In this document: positions 35,469-42,535 of the stretch, one piece after another
Layout: each line of letters opens with the position of its first letter
How positions within the stretch are numbered: position 1 is the stretch's first letter
Source: Streptomyces sp. NBC_00433
GTDB taxonomy: Bacteria > Actinomycetota > Actinomycetes > Streptomycetales > Streptomycetaceae
Assembly: GCA_036015235.1 (NCBI GenBank)
Contig: CP107926.1
Coordinates: forward strand, 5,909,501 to 5,973,500
Length of the DNA stretch: 64,000 bases
Reading direction: 5' to 3'
The notes under the pieces: generated by a model
Seen by the model: the letters and a program-made list of their open reading frames with translations, nothing else
Databases searched by the model: none
Told to the model about the DNA's origin: nothing
Made by a program: the position numbers and the translations under genes

Positions 35469-36062
35469 TCAACCGCGAAAGCGGTGTACCCCCCGCGGGG
35501 TGAGCGCGGCGTCCACGAGGTGGTCGTGCGGTTCGTCCGGGACCGACGCGACCACCTCGTGCGCGTAGAGAAGTACGACGAGCGCCGGGTGCGTAGCGGC
35601 CCGCAGGACGCGGTCGAGGGCGCGGTCGTACGAGCCGCCGCCACGGCCCAGGCGTACGCCGCGCGGGTCCACCGCGAGGCCCGGCAGCAGTATCAGGCGG
35701 GCGTGTGCGACAGCGTCAGGCCCCAGCCGGGGGCCGGTCGGCTCGAACAGCCCGCGCGCGGTGCGTACCAGCGCGTCGGGGCCGCGGTATTCGGCCCAGT
35801 CCAGGTCGTTGTCGGGCAGCAGGACGGGCAGCAGCACGCGGGTCCCGGCGTTCCGCATCGCTTCGACGAGCGGGCCGGTGCCGGGCTCCGAGCCCATCGA
35901 GACATAGGCGGCGACAGCTCCCTCGTCCGTGGTTCCAGGCAGGTCGCGTACTCTCTCCATCAGCGCCATAGCCGCGGCCTCACGCTCGTCGGCGGTCAAC
36001 TCGCCTCTGGCGCGCAGGATTTGTGCCCGCAGCTTCGCTTTTTGCGCCCGAATCCCGCTCAT
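35469..36062 (-). CDS. 5-formyltetrahydrofolate cyclo-ligase
   Basis: A 197-residue enzyme that converts 5-formyl-THF with ATP to 5,10-methenyl-THF. Motifs are KAKLRAQILRARGELTADER near the N-terminus, AAYVSMGSEPGTGPLVEAMR, and the nucleotide-binding end PGLAVDPRGVRLGRGGGSYDRAL. The start ATG 36062 gives MSGIRAQKAKLR. It is divergent from galU, the standard arrangement in streptomycetes. Confidence 0.93.
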   Translation of the reverse strand: MSGIRAQKAKLRAQILRARGELTADEREAAAMALMERVRDLPGTTDEGAVAAYVSMGSEPGTGPLVEAMRNAGTRVLLPVLLPDNDLDWAEYRGPDALVRTARGLFEPTGPRLGPDAVAHARLILLPGLAVDPRGVRLGRGGGSYDRALDRVLRAATHPALVVLLYAHEVVASVPDEPHDHLVDAALTPRGVHRFRG

Positions 36063-36081
36063 ACCATCCACGACCGCTGTA

Positions 36082-36103
36082 TACCAGCCGTGAAGAGCTG
36101 GTA
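36082..36103. promoter_or_regulatory. inverted repeat TACCAGC-N8-GCTGGTA between folate cyclo-ligase gene and galU
   Basis: A perfect 7-bp-arm repeat in the 81-base divergent intergenic region. It may be an operator acting on either promoter. No matching regulator gene is nearby. Confidence 0.4.
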
Positions 36104-36143
36104 CGTCACCTTCCACGCATACTTGAACGCTATGGTGTAGCGC

Positions 36144-37052
36144 ATGACGCGCACACGTACCCGGATCAGCAAGGCTGTCATCCCAGCAGCCGGTCTCGGC
36201 ACCCGCTTCCTGCCGGCGACAAAGGCGACACCCAAGGAAATGCTCCCTGTGGTGGACAAACCGGCGATCCAGTACGTGGTCGAGGAAGCCGTCTCGGCGC
36301 AATTGTCCGATGTGCTCATGATCACCGGTCGCAACAAGCGTCCCCTGGAGGACCACTTCGACCGCAACTACGAGCTGGAGGAGACGCTCACCCGCAAGGG
36401 TGACAAGTCGCGTCTGGCGAGGGTGCGGGAGTCGAGCGACCTGGCCACCATGCACTACGTACGCCAAGGCGACCCCAAGGGCCTGGGCCACGCGGTGCTG
36501 TGTGCGGAGCCGCATGTGGGGGACCAGCCGTTCGCCGTACTGCTCGGCGACGACCTGATCGACCCGCGGGACCGGCTGCTCGCCCGCATGATCGACGTGC
36601 AGGAGCAGTACGGCGGCAGCGTGATCGCGCTCATGGAAGTGGCACCCGAGCAGATCCACCTCTACGGTGCGGCCGCCATAGTGCCCACTGCCGACAGCGA
36701 CGTCGTACGTGTCACCGACCTGGTGGAGAAGCCCGAGCCCGAGCAGTCGCCGTCCAATTACGCGATCATCGGCCGATACGTCCTGGATCCCGCCGTCTTC
36801 GACGCCATCAGGAAGGTCGTCCCCGGCCGCAACGACGAGATCCAGCTGACCGACGCCCTGCGCGACCTTTCCCACCGCGACGACACCGGCGGGCCTGTGC
36901 ATGGCGTCGTCTTCACCGGCCGCCGCTACGACACCGGCGACCGGGGCGACTACCTCCGTGCGATTGTCCGACTGGCGTGCGAACGTGACGATCTGGGGCC
37001 GGAATTCCGGACCTGGCTGCGTTCGTACGTCACCGAGGAGATGCAAGAGTGA
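36144..37052 (+). CDS. galU: UTP-glucose-1-phosphate uridylyltransferase
   Basis: A 302-residue nucleotidyltransferase making UDP-glucose from UTP and glucose-1-phosphate. The signature ISKAVIPAAGLGTRFLPATK, then EMLPVVDKPAIQYVVEEAV, QGDPKGLGHAVLCA and LLGDDLID are the UTP-binding elements. It is the first gene of the run galU-moeA/glp-moaC-mogA, and its last bases overlap the next gene (GTGA). Confidence 0.95.
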   Translation: MTRTRTRISKAVIPAAGLGTRFLPATKATPKEMLPVVDKPAIQYVVEEAVSAQLSDVLMITGRNKRPLEDHFDRNYELEETLTRKGDKSRLARVRESSDLATMHYVRQGDPKGLGHAVLCAEPHVGDQPFAVLLGDDLIDPRDRLLARMIDVQEQYGGSVIALMEVAPEQIHLYGAAAIVPTADSDVVRVTDLVEKPEPEQSPSNYAIIGRYVLDPAVFDAIRKVVPGRNDEIQLTDALRDLSHRDDTGGPVHGVVFTGRRYDTGDRGDYLRAIVRLACERDDLGPEFRTWLRSYVTEEMQE

Positions 37053-38380
37053 GCCATGGCGCCGACCGAGTGTGGTCCGTCACCGAACACCTGGACAGCA
37101 TCCTCGCCCAGCTGGCCCCGCTAGAGGCGATCGAGCTGCAACTGCTCGAGGCCCAGGGCTGTGTGCTGGTCGAGGACGTCACCGTGCCGATGGCGCTGCC
37201 CCCGTTCGAGAACAGCTCCATGGACGGCTACGCGGTACGTGTCGCCGACACGGCGGCCGCGACGCTCGAGCACCCCGCTGTCCTGGAAGTGATCGGCGAT
37301 GTGGCGGCGGGCAGCGACGCGCTGCCCGAGGTGGGTCCCGGCCAGGCCGCAAGGATCATGACGGGCGCCCCGCTGCCGCCCGGCGCCGAAGCGGTCGTCC
37401 CCGTCGAGTGGACGGACGGCGGTACCGGTGGCGGACCGGCCACCACCATGGCCGCGCACAGCATCGACCCGGCCGGTGCCGGCGGCGAGGTGCGGGTGCA
37501 CCGGGGTGCCGAGAAGGGCCAGTTCGTACGGGCCCGCGGCAGCGACGTCGCGGCAGGCGAGCTGGCGCTCGCCGCGGGCACCGTCCTCGGCCCCCCGCAG
37601 ATCGGCCTGCTGGCCGCCATCGGCCGCGGCACCGTCACCGTCAGGCCGCGCCCTCGGGTCGTCGTGCTGTCGACCGGCAGTGAGCTGGTCCAGCCGGGTG
37701 AGGAGCTGGGGCCCGGCCGTATCCATGACTCCAACAGCTACGTCCTCACCGCCGCCGCCCGTGACGCCGGAGCCATCGCCTACCGTGTCGGCGCCGTTGT
37801 CGACGAGGTCGAAACCCTGCGCGCCACCATCGAGGACCAGATGGTCCGCGCCGACATCATCGTCACCACCGGCGGCGTCAGCGTCGGCGCGTACGACGTC
37901 GTAAAAGAAGCGCTGTCCTGGCTCGGCGGCACAATGGACCACGCCGACGACGGTTCGGGCAGCGCCCCCGGCCACGTCGAATTCCGCAAGCTGGCCATGC
38001 AACCGGGCAAACCGCAGGGCTTCGGCCGGATCGGCCCCGACCGCATCCCGCTGCTGGCTCTGCCGGGCAACCCGGTCAGCGCCTACGTCTCGTTCGAGAT
38101 CTTCGTCCGCCCCGCCATCCGGACGCTGATGGGCGCCGCGTCGGTGCACCGGGATGTCGTACGTGCCGCGTGCGTGACGGCGATCGACAGGTCGCCGGAA
38201 GGCCGGCGCCAATTCCTGCGGGGACGCTACGACCGGATCTCGGGCACCGTCACCCCGGTCGGCGGCGCCGGATCGCACCTCGTCGCCGCGCTCGCGCAAG
38301 CCAACGCGCTGATCGTCGTCCCCGAGGCCGTGACCTCGTTGGAGGCCGGCAGCGAGGTCGACGTCGTGGTGCTGGACTAG
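37049..38380 (+). CDS. moeA/glp: molybdopterin molybdotransferase MoeA or its divisome paralogue Glp
   Basis: A 443-residue gephyrin-type protein. MoeA motifs are present: PPFENSSMDGYAVR, GQAARIMTGAPLPPGAEAVV, the MPT-binding stretch VVLSTGSELVQPGEELGPGR, TTGGVSVGAYDVVKEAL and LPGNPVSAYVSFEIFVRP. MoeA inserts molybdate into molybdopterin-AMP. In Corynebacterium, however, the gene following galU and near rimJ and glpR is Glp, a MoeA paralogue that binds FtsZ. Here the neighbours are galU, moaC, mogA, a RimJ-like gene and sepX/glpR, so both functions are possible. GTG 37049 overlaps the galU stop. Confidence 0.92.
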   Translation: MSHGADRVWSVTEHLDSILAQLAPLEAIELQLLEAQGCVLVEDVTVPMALPPFENSSMDGYAVRVADTAAATLEHPAVLEVIGDVAAGSDALPEVGPGQAARIMTGAPLPPGAEAVVPVEWTDGGTGGGPATTMAAHSIDPAGAGGEVRVHRGAEKGQFVRARGSDVAAGELALAAGTVLGPPQIGLLAAIGRGTVTVRPRPRVVVLSTGSELVQPGEELGPGRIHDSNSYVLTAAARDAGAIAYRVGAVVDEVETLRATIEDQMVRADIIVTTGGVSVGAYDVVKEALSWLGGTMDHADDGSGSAPGHVEFRKLAMQPGKPQGFGRIGPDRIPLLALPGNPVSAYVSFEIFVRPAIRTLMGAASVHRDVVRAACVTAIDRSPEGRRQFLRGRYDRISGTVTPVGGAGSHLVAALAQANALIVVPEAVTSLEAGSEVDVVVLD

Positions 38381-38468
38381 CGCTCCCGGCCGGTGCGCGC
38401 GGGGTCCCGGGGCGGCGAGCCGCTGCTGCCGGTACGGTGTCTGCCCTAGAGACCGCACCGGGAGAACG

Positions 38469-38951
38469 ATGAGCAGCGCGCAGCATCACCTCACCCACCT
38501 CGACCAGGCAGGCGCGGCCCGTATGGTCGACGTCTCCGCCAAGGAGGTGACCGCCCGCACCGCACGTGCAAGCGGGCGGGTCCTGGTCAGCCCGGACGTC
38601 GTAGAACTGCTGCGCGGCGTCGGCGTGCCCAAAGGCGACGCACTGGCCACGGCGCGGATCGCGGGCATCATGGGCGCCAAGCGCACCCCTGAACTGATCC
38701 CGCTCTGCCATCCGCTGGCCGTCTCGGGGGTCACCGTCGACCTGGTGGTCGAGGACGACGCCGTGGAGATCACCGCCACGGTGAGGACCACTGACCGCAC
38801 GGGTGTGGAAATGGAGGCGCTGACCGCTGTCAGCGTGGCGGCCCTCACCGTCGTCGACATGGTGAAAGCCGTGGACAAGGCGGCGGTGATCACCGATGTG
38901 CGCGTCGAGGACAAGACCGGTGGCAAGTCCGGCGACTGGCACCGGTCATGA
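38469..38951 (+). CDS. moaC: cyclic pyranopterin monophosphate synthase
   Basis: A 160-residue enzyme of molybdenum-cofactor synthesis, converting the MoaA product to cyclic pyranopterin monophosphate. It contains MVDVSAKEVTARTARASGRV, ARIAGIMGAKRTPELIPLCHPL (active site), MEALTAVSVAALTVVDMVKAV and the end KTGGKSGDW. The ribosome-binding site GGGAG lies a few bases before ATG 38469. It overlaps mogA by ATGA. Confidence 0.95.
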   Translation: MSSAQHHLTHLDQAGAARMVDVSAKEVTARTARASGRVLVSPDVVELLRGVGVPKGDALATARIAGIMGAKRTPELIPLCHPLAVSGVTVDLVVEDDAVEITATVRTTDRTGVEMEALTAVSVAALTVVDMVKAVDKAAVITDVRVEDKTGGKSGDWHRS

Positions 38952-39481
38952 CGGGTGGTCCAGCCGTCATGCGGGCGCTCGCCGTGACCGCGTCCAATCG
39001 CGCTGCCGCAGGTGTCTACGAGGACCGTGGCGGGCCGCTGATCGTCGCCGCGCTGGAGGCCCTCGGGTTCACGGTCGACGGGCCTGAGGTCGTCGAGGAC
39101 GGCGAGCCGGTCGGTCGGGCGCTGCGGGCGGCAGCCGCCGCCGGCTACGACGTGGTGGTCACCACCGGGGGCACCGGAATCTCACCGACCGACCGCACTC
39201 CCGAGGTGACGCGACAGGTGCTGGACTACGAAATCCCCGGTATTGCCGAGGCGATCCGCGCCGCGGGGCGGGAGAAGGTGCCGACCGCGGTGCTCTCCCG
39301 TGGCATCGCCGGAGTGGCGGGCCGCACCCTGGTGGTGAACCTTCCCGGGTCGACCGGTGGGGTCAAGGACGGGTTGGCGGTGATCACCCCTGTGCTGACG
39401 CACGCAGTTGATCAGATTCGGGGCGGCGATCATCCGACTTCCGCACCTTCGGAACCTTCAGTCCCTGGGAGACCGAGCTGA
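38948..39481 (+). CDS. mogA: molybdopterin adenylyltransferase / MogA-MoaB family
   Basis: A 177-residue MogA/MoaB-fold protein that adenylates molybdopterin in molybdenum-cofactor synthesis. Key motifs are TASNRAAAGVYEDRGGPLI, VVVTTGGTGISPTDRTPEV and VNLPGSTGGVKDGLAVITPVL. The end (about 20 residues) is Pro/Ser-rich. The start overlaps moaC by ATGA, and the stop overlaps the CTG proposed as start of the next gene (CTGA). Confidence 0.93.
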   Translation: MTGGPAVMRALAVTASNRAAAGVYEDRGGPLIVAALEALGFTVDGPEVVEDGEPVGRALRAAAAAGYDVVVTTGGTGISPTDRTPEVTRQVLDYEIPGIAEAIRAAGREKVPTAVLSRGIAGVAGRTLVVNLPGSTGGVKDGLAVITPVLTHAVDQIRGGDHPTSAPSEPSVPGRPS

Positions 39482-40098
39482 ACGGGTCCTGGCCGACGGA
39501 ACTGGTGGACGGTGACATCACCCTCCGCCCGATCAGAATGCGCGACCAGCGCGCATGGCGCGAGGTCAACCGGCGCAACCGCGAGTGGCTGCGCCCCTGG
39601 GAGGCGACCGTGCCGCCGGCGCCGCCCGGTCATATCGCGCAGCGGCCGACATATCGACAAATGGTGCGCCATCTGCGCAGCGAGGCGAGCTCCGGCCGCA
39701 TGCTGCCGTTCGTCATCGACTACCAGGGCCGGTTGGCCGGCCAGCTCACCGTCGCAGGCATCACCTGGGGCTCGATGTGCTCCGCGCACGTCGGCTACTG
39801 GGTGGACGAGGCGGTGGCCGGCCGCGGGGTGATGCCGACGTCCGTCGCGCTCGCCGTCGACCACTGCTTCCGGCGGGTCGGACTGCACCGCGTCGAGGTG
39901 TGCATTCGACCCGAGAACGGGCCGAGCCGCCGGGTCGCGGAAAAGCTCGGCTTCCGGGAGGAAGGCCTCCGCCCGCGCTATCTCCATATCGACGGCGGCT
40001 GGCGCGACCACCTGGTCTACGCGCTGACCGCGGAGGAAGTACCCGAGGGGCTGCTCAACCGCTGGCACCAGGCGAAGCCCGGCGCATCCCAGAAATAA
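39478..40098 (+). CDS. GNAT acetyltransferase, RimJ/RimL-like, probable CTG start
   Basis: A 206-residue acetyltransferase of the ribosomal-protein type. ITLRPIRMRDQRAWREVNRRNREW in two motifs, the acetyl-CoA loop VDEAVAGRGVMPTSVALAVD and ENGPSRRVAEKLGFREEGL identify it. Relatives start x-NGSWPTEL; here LNGSWPTELVDGD begins with CTG 39478, which overlaps the mogA stop as CTGA and has GGGAG (39467-39471) 6 bases upstream. GTG 39505 is the conventional alternative but has no good ribosome-binding site. In corynebacteria the homologue sits between glp and glpR, as here between moeA/glp and sepX. Confidence 0.85.
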   Translation: MNGSWPTELVDGDITLRPIRMRDQRAWREVNRRNREWLRPWEATVPPAPPGHIAQRPTYRQMVRHLRSEASSGRMLPFVIDYQGRLAGQLTVAGITWGSMCSAHVGYWVDEAVAGRGVMPTSVALAVDHCFRRVGLHRVEVCIRPENGPSRRVAEKLGFREEGLRPRYLHIDGGWRDHLVYALTAEEVPEGLLNRWHQAKPGASQK

Positions 40099-40215
40099 GA
40101 CAATTGTTCGAAAATGAAGTCTATCGCAAAAAAATCTCGGCTTATCAGCCAGATCGTGCGACACACCGTGCCAAATTCCGTATGGCGTGTCTCGGTTCCC
40201 CCTACCGTGTAACGC

Positions 40216-41217
40216 GTGAGCAGTAGTGGCCTCATCTACGCAGTCATCGTCGGGGCCTGGGCTGCCTATCTGGTGCCGATGTGGCTCCGTAGGCAGGACG
40301 AGCTCAACGAAGCGCGGCCGACGGAACGCTTCAGCACCGCCATCCGGCTGCTGTCCGGGCGGGCGGCGATGGAGCGGCGCGTCGCCAAAGCGCGAGGTGA
40401 GAGCGTCGAGCCCGGTAGCGGCGACGTCGAGGGCGACCTCGACCCCGCGGACGTCGTGGACGTCCGCGGCCTTGCCGTGCCCGCGACCGAGGTGCGCCCC
40501 GCCGTCGGCCGCGAGCGTGCGGCGGCATCCGGCGCGACACGCCCGGACCCCCGCGCCCAGGTGCTGGCCAGGCGCCGCCGTACGACGACGCTCCTCTTCC
40601 TGGGTTTCACCGTCGGAGCAGTCGCCGCGGCAGTGGGCGGCGTCGCGCTGCTCTGGGCGCCCGCGATCCCGGCCGCACTGCTGACGGTCTACATCGGCCA
40701 GATGCGCCGCCAGGAGCGTCGCCGCTACGAGGTGCGCCTGGACCAGCGCCACGCCGCCGAGGCGGCACGGCGCCTGCGTGCCCGGCCCGACCGCGCCCGT
40801 CAGGAGCGCGCCAGGGCCGAACTGCCGGCCGCGCCCGCCGAGGAAGCCGCGCCGCCCGCTCCGACGGTTCCCGCGCCTTCGCCGCGTACCGCCGACCGCC
40901 GCGCCCTGGTCGAGCAGACGGACCACGCCGAATGGGTCGACCAGCAGCGCGCCCAGCAGTCCTCCGACGACGGCTGGGACCCGGTACCGGTGCCGCTGCC
41001 CACCTATGTCACGGCCCCGGTCGCGCCGCGCACCACCGACGGCATCGACCTGGGCGCGGCCGACACCTGGAGTTCGGCCCGCTCGGGCACGACGCCGACA
41101 CCTGAGCCCGCCGCGCCGCCGGCGGCTCCCACAGGTCGCCCCCGTCCGCGGACGACCCGCACGCCGCTCTTCGACCAGTACGCAGACCCCGACCGCCCGC
41201 GTGCGGCGAACGAGTAG
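40216..41217 (+). CDS. sepX: divisome membrane protein SepX/GlpR
   Basis: A 333-residue protein. It starts with a membrane helix (GLIYAVIVGAWAAYLVPMWL) that continues as RRQDELNEARPTERFSTAIR, then a charged linker, then two helices near residues 115-160 (TTTLLFLGFTVGAVAAAVGG, ALLWAPAIPAALLTVYIG). A long Arg/Ala/Pro-rich cytoplasmic tail follows. This is the layout of SepX, required for Streptomyces cross-wall and sporulation septa, and of GlpR, the corynebacterial receptor of the FtsZ-binding Glp. It starts at GTG 40216. The upstream 117 bases are unusually AT-rich for this genome. Confidence 0.85.
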   Translation: MSSSGLIYAVIVGAWAAYLVPMWLRRQDELNEARPTERFSTAIRLLSGRAAMERRVAKARGESVEPGSGDVEGDLDPADVVDVRGLAVPATEVRPAVGRERAAASGATRPDPRAQVLARRRRTTTLLFLGFTVGAVAAAVGGVALLWAPAIPAALLTVYIGQMRRQERRRYEVRLDQRHAAEAARRLRARPDRARQERARAELPAAPAEEAAPPAPTVPAPSPRTADRRALVEQTDHAEWVDQQRAQQSSDDGWDPVPVPLPTYVTAPVAPRTTDGIDLGAADTWSSARSGTTPTPEPAAPPAAPTGRPRPRTTRTPLFDQYADPDRPRAANE

Positions 41218-41285
41218 CCCTCCCGCCAGCCGATATCGCGTTCACGACCACCCGTGCCGGGATGCTAGAGTTTCCTTCGTCGCAA

Positions 41286-41359
41286 GGGCCTGTGGCGCAG
41301 TCCGGTAGCGCACCTCGTTCGCATCGAGGGGGTCAGGGGTTCGAATCCCCTCAGGTCCA
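41286..41359 (+). tRNA. tRNA-Ala (anticodon CGC)
   Basis: Acceptor arms GGGCCTG and CAGGTCC pair. The D arm GGCGCAGTCCGGTAGCGC is normal. The anticodon stem CCTCG/CGAGG holds the loop TTCGCAT (anticodon CGC), and the T arm CAGGGGTTCGAATCCCCTC is normal, with discriminator A. The following bases CCGC do not encode a full CCA end. It reads GCG codons. The gene lies next to an integrase relic, so its 3' end probably served as an attachment site. Confidence 0.95.
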
Positions 41360-41372
41360 CCGCAGTTCAAAG

Positions 41373-41403
41373 CCCCTCTCGGGTGTAATCCGGGAGGGGT
41401 TTT
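41373..41403 (+). terminator. intrinsic terminator behind tRNA-Ala
   Basis: CCCCTCTCGG (41373-41382) pairs with CCGGGAGGGG (41390-41399), allowing one T-G pair, and is followed by TTTT (41400-41403). It lies 13 bases after the tRNA. Confidence 0.85.
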
Positions 41404-41433
41404 AGCGCGCTGTACAGCTGCAAAGTACAGCAG

Positions 41434-41765
41434 CTACTTTCGATCTTGATGGCCCAGGCGCTTGCCGAGCCCACGCAGCGCCTTACGGGGCGCCTCGGAG
41501 GGTTTGTGCGTGTAGGCCTCCATCGTTGCGGCGATCTTGCTGTGCCGGAGGATCTCCACGGCGACCCGGGGATGCACGTCGAGCGCGGCCGGCGGGGAGC
41601 CGCACGTATGCCGGGTGTCGGCAGCCTGATCCGTCGCACCCCCGCTTTGTCCGTGCGGCGGGTGGACGAGCGGTTGAAGTTGCGGGGCTCGACGGACTGA
41701 CCCGGTCCGTGGCGGGCGGCCTCCTCGTCCGTGATGGGCCGTTGTCTGGGGGGCAGTGTTGTTTC
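41434..41765 (-). pseudogene. relic of tyrosine-recombinase integrase, C-terminal part with frameshift
   Basis: On the minus strand, one frame reads QSVEPRNFNRSSTRRTDKAG and then VRRIRL. The reading continues in the neighbouring frame with DTRHTCGSPPAALDVHPRVA, then VEILRHSKIAATMEAYTHKP, SEAPRKALRGLGKRLGHQDR and a stop at 41434. The RHTC box, L-R-H-S and final catalytic Y-T-H are those of actinophage/ICE integrases. The two parts are out of frame, and the N-terminal half of the protein is absent. An integrase gene just behind a tRNA is the usual place in elements that integrate at the tRNA 3' end. Confidence 0.82.
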
Positions 41766-42532
41766 TCATGCGGATACGGCGTTTGGGCCGCTCGGCATCC
41801 GGTGTGGCCGCTGGTGGGAACGCGCGCGGGTTCCCCGCGATCAACCGGCGACAAATAGCAGTCCTTTCCTCCGGAATCCGTCGACAGGTAGAACTCCCTC
41901 GTTTGCCCTGGCTGTGAAGGTCTCTTCGCAGCCTGTGACCGGAGGAGGGGTCTGTGACCAGAAGGTGGGGGGGTGCCTGGCGCGCTGCGCCGGGTGGCTT
42001 TGTCGGGACGCCGTCGTCGCGGTGGCTACGGCGGACAGCCGTGGTGGCGGTGATGGCGCTGGCCGTGGAGACGGCGACGCTGGCGGGGGAATCAGGGATC
42101 GCCGTGGCCGCTCCGCGTTCCGCGGATTCGACGCAGCAGAGCGCCGCTGCGCCGGCGCCGTCCTACGGTCCTGCGCAGGCGCAGGATCTCGCGTCGGCGC
42201 GGCTGATGGCCAGGATGCAGAAGCGCCGGATCGAGGCGCTGGGGGAGCGCACCGACGCGTCGCAGACGTTCGTGAACGCGGACGGCACGGTGACGTACAC
42301 GGCGTTCGCGCAGCCGAAGTGGGCGAAGCGCAACGGTTCGTGGGTCGATCTGGACGCCACGCTGAAGGTGGGGGCGGACGGGGCGGTCGCTCCGGTGGCG
42401 TCGGAATCGGCTCTGACGCTGTCCGGCGGTGGTTCCGGTCCGCTGGCGACGATGGCGGTGGATGGCCGGACGGTGTCGCTGACGTGGCCGTCGCGGCTTC
42501 CCGTGCCGACGCTGTCGGGTCCGACGGCGACG

Positions 42533-42535
42533 TAG
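42533..42535 (+). other. in-frame amber codon in the RHS gene
   Basis: Codons around it read GCG ACG TAG GCC GGC GTC, i.e. AT-stop-AGVLDGVDLQV. Family members have an aromatic residue, usually Tyr, at this place. GTG 42554, 6 codons later, is the next possible start but would yield a protein without signal sequence. Confidence 0.85.
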
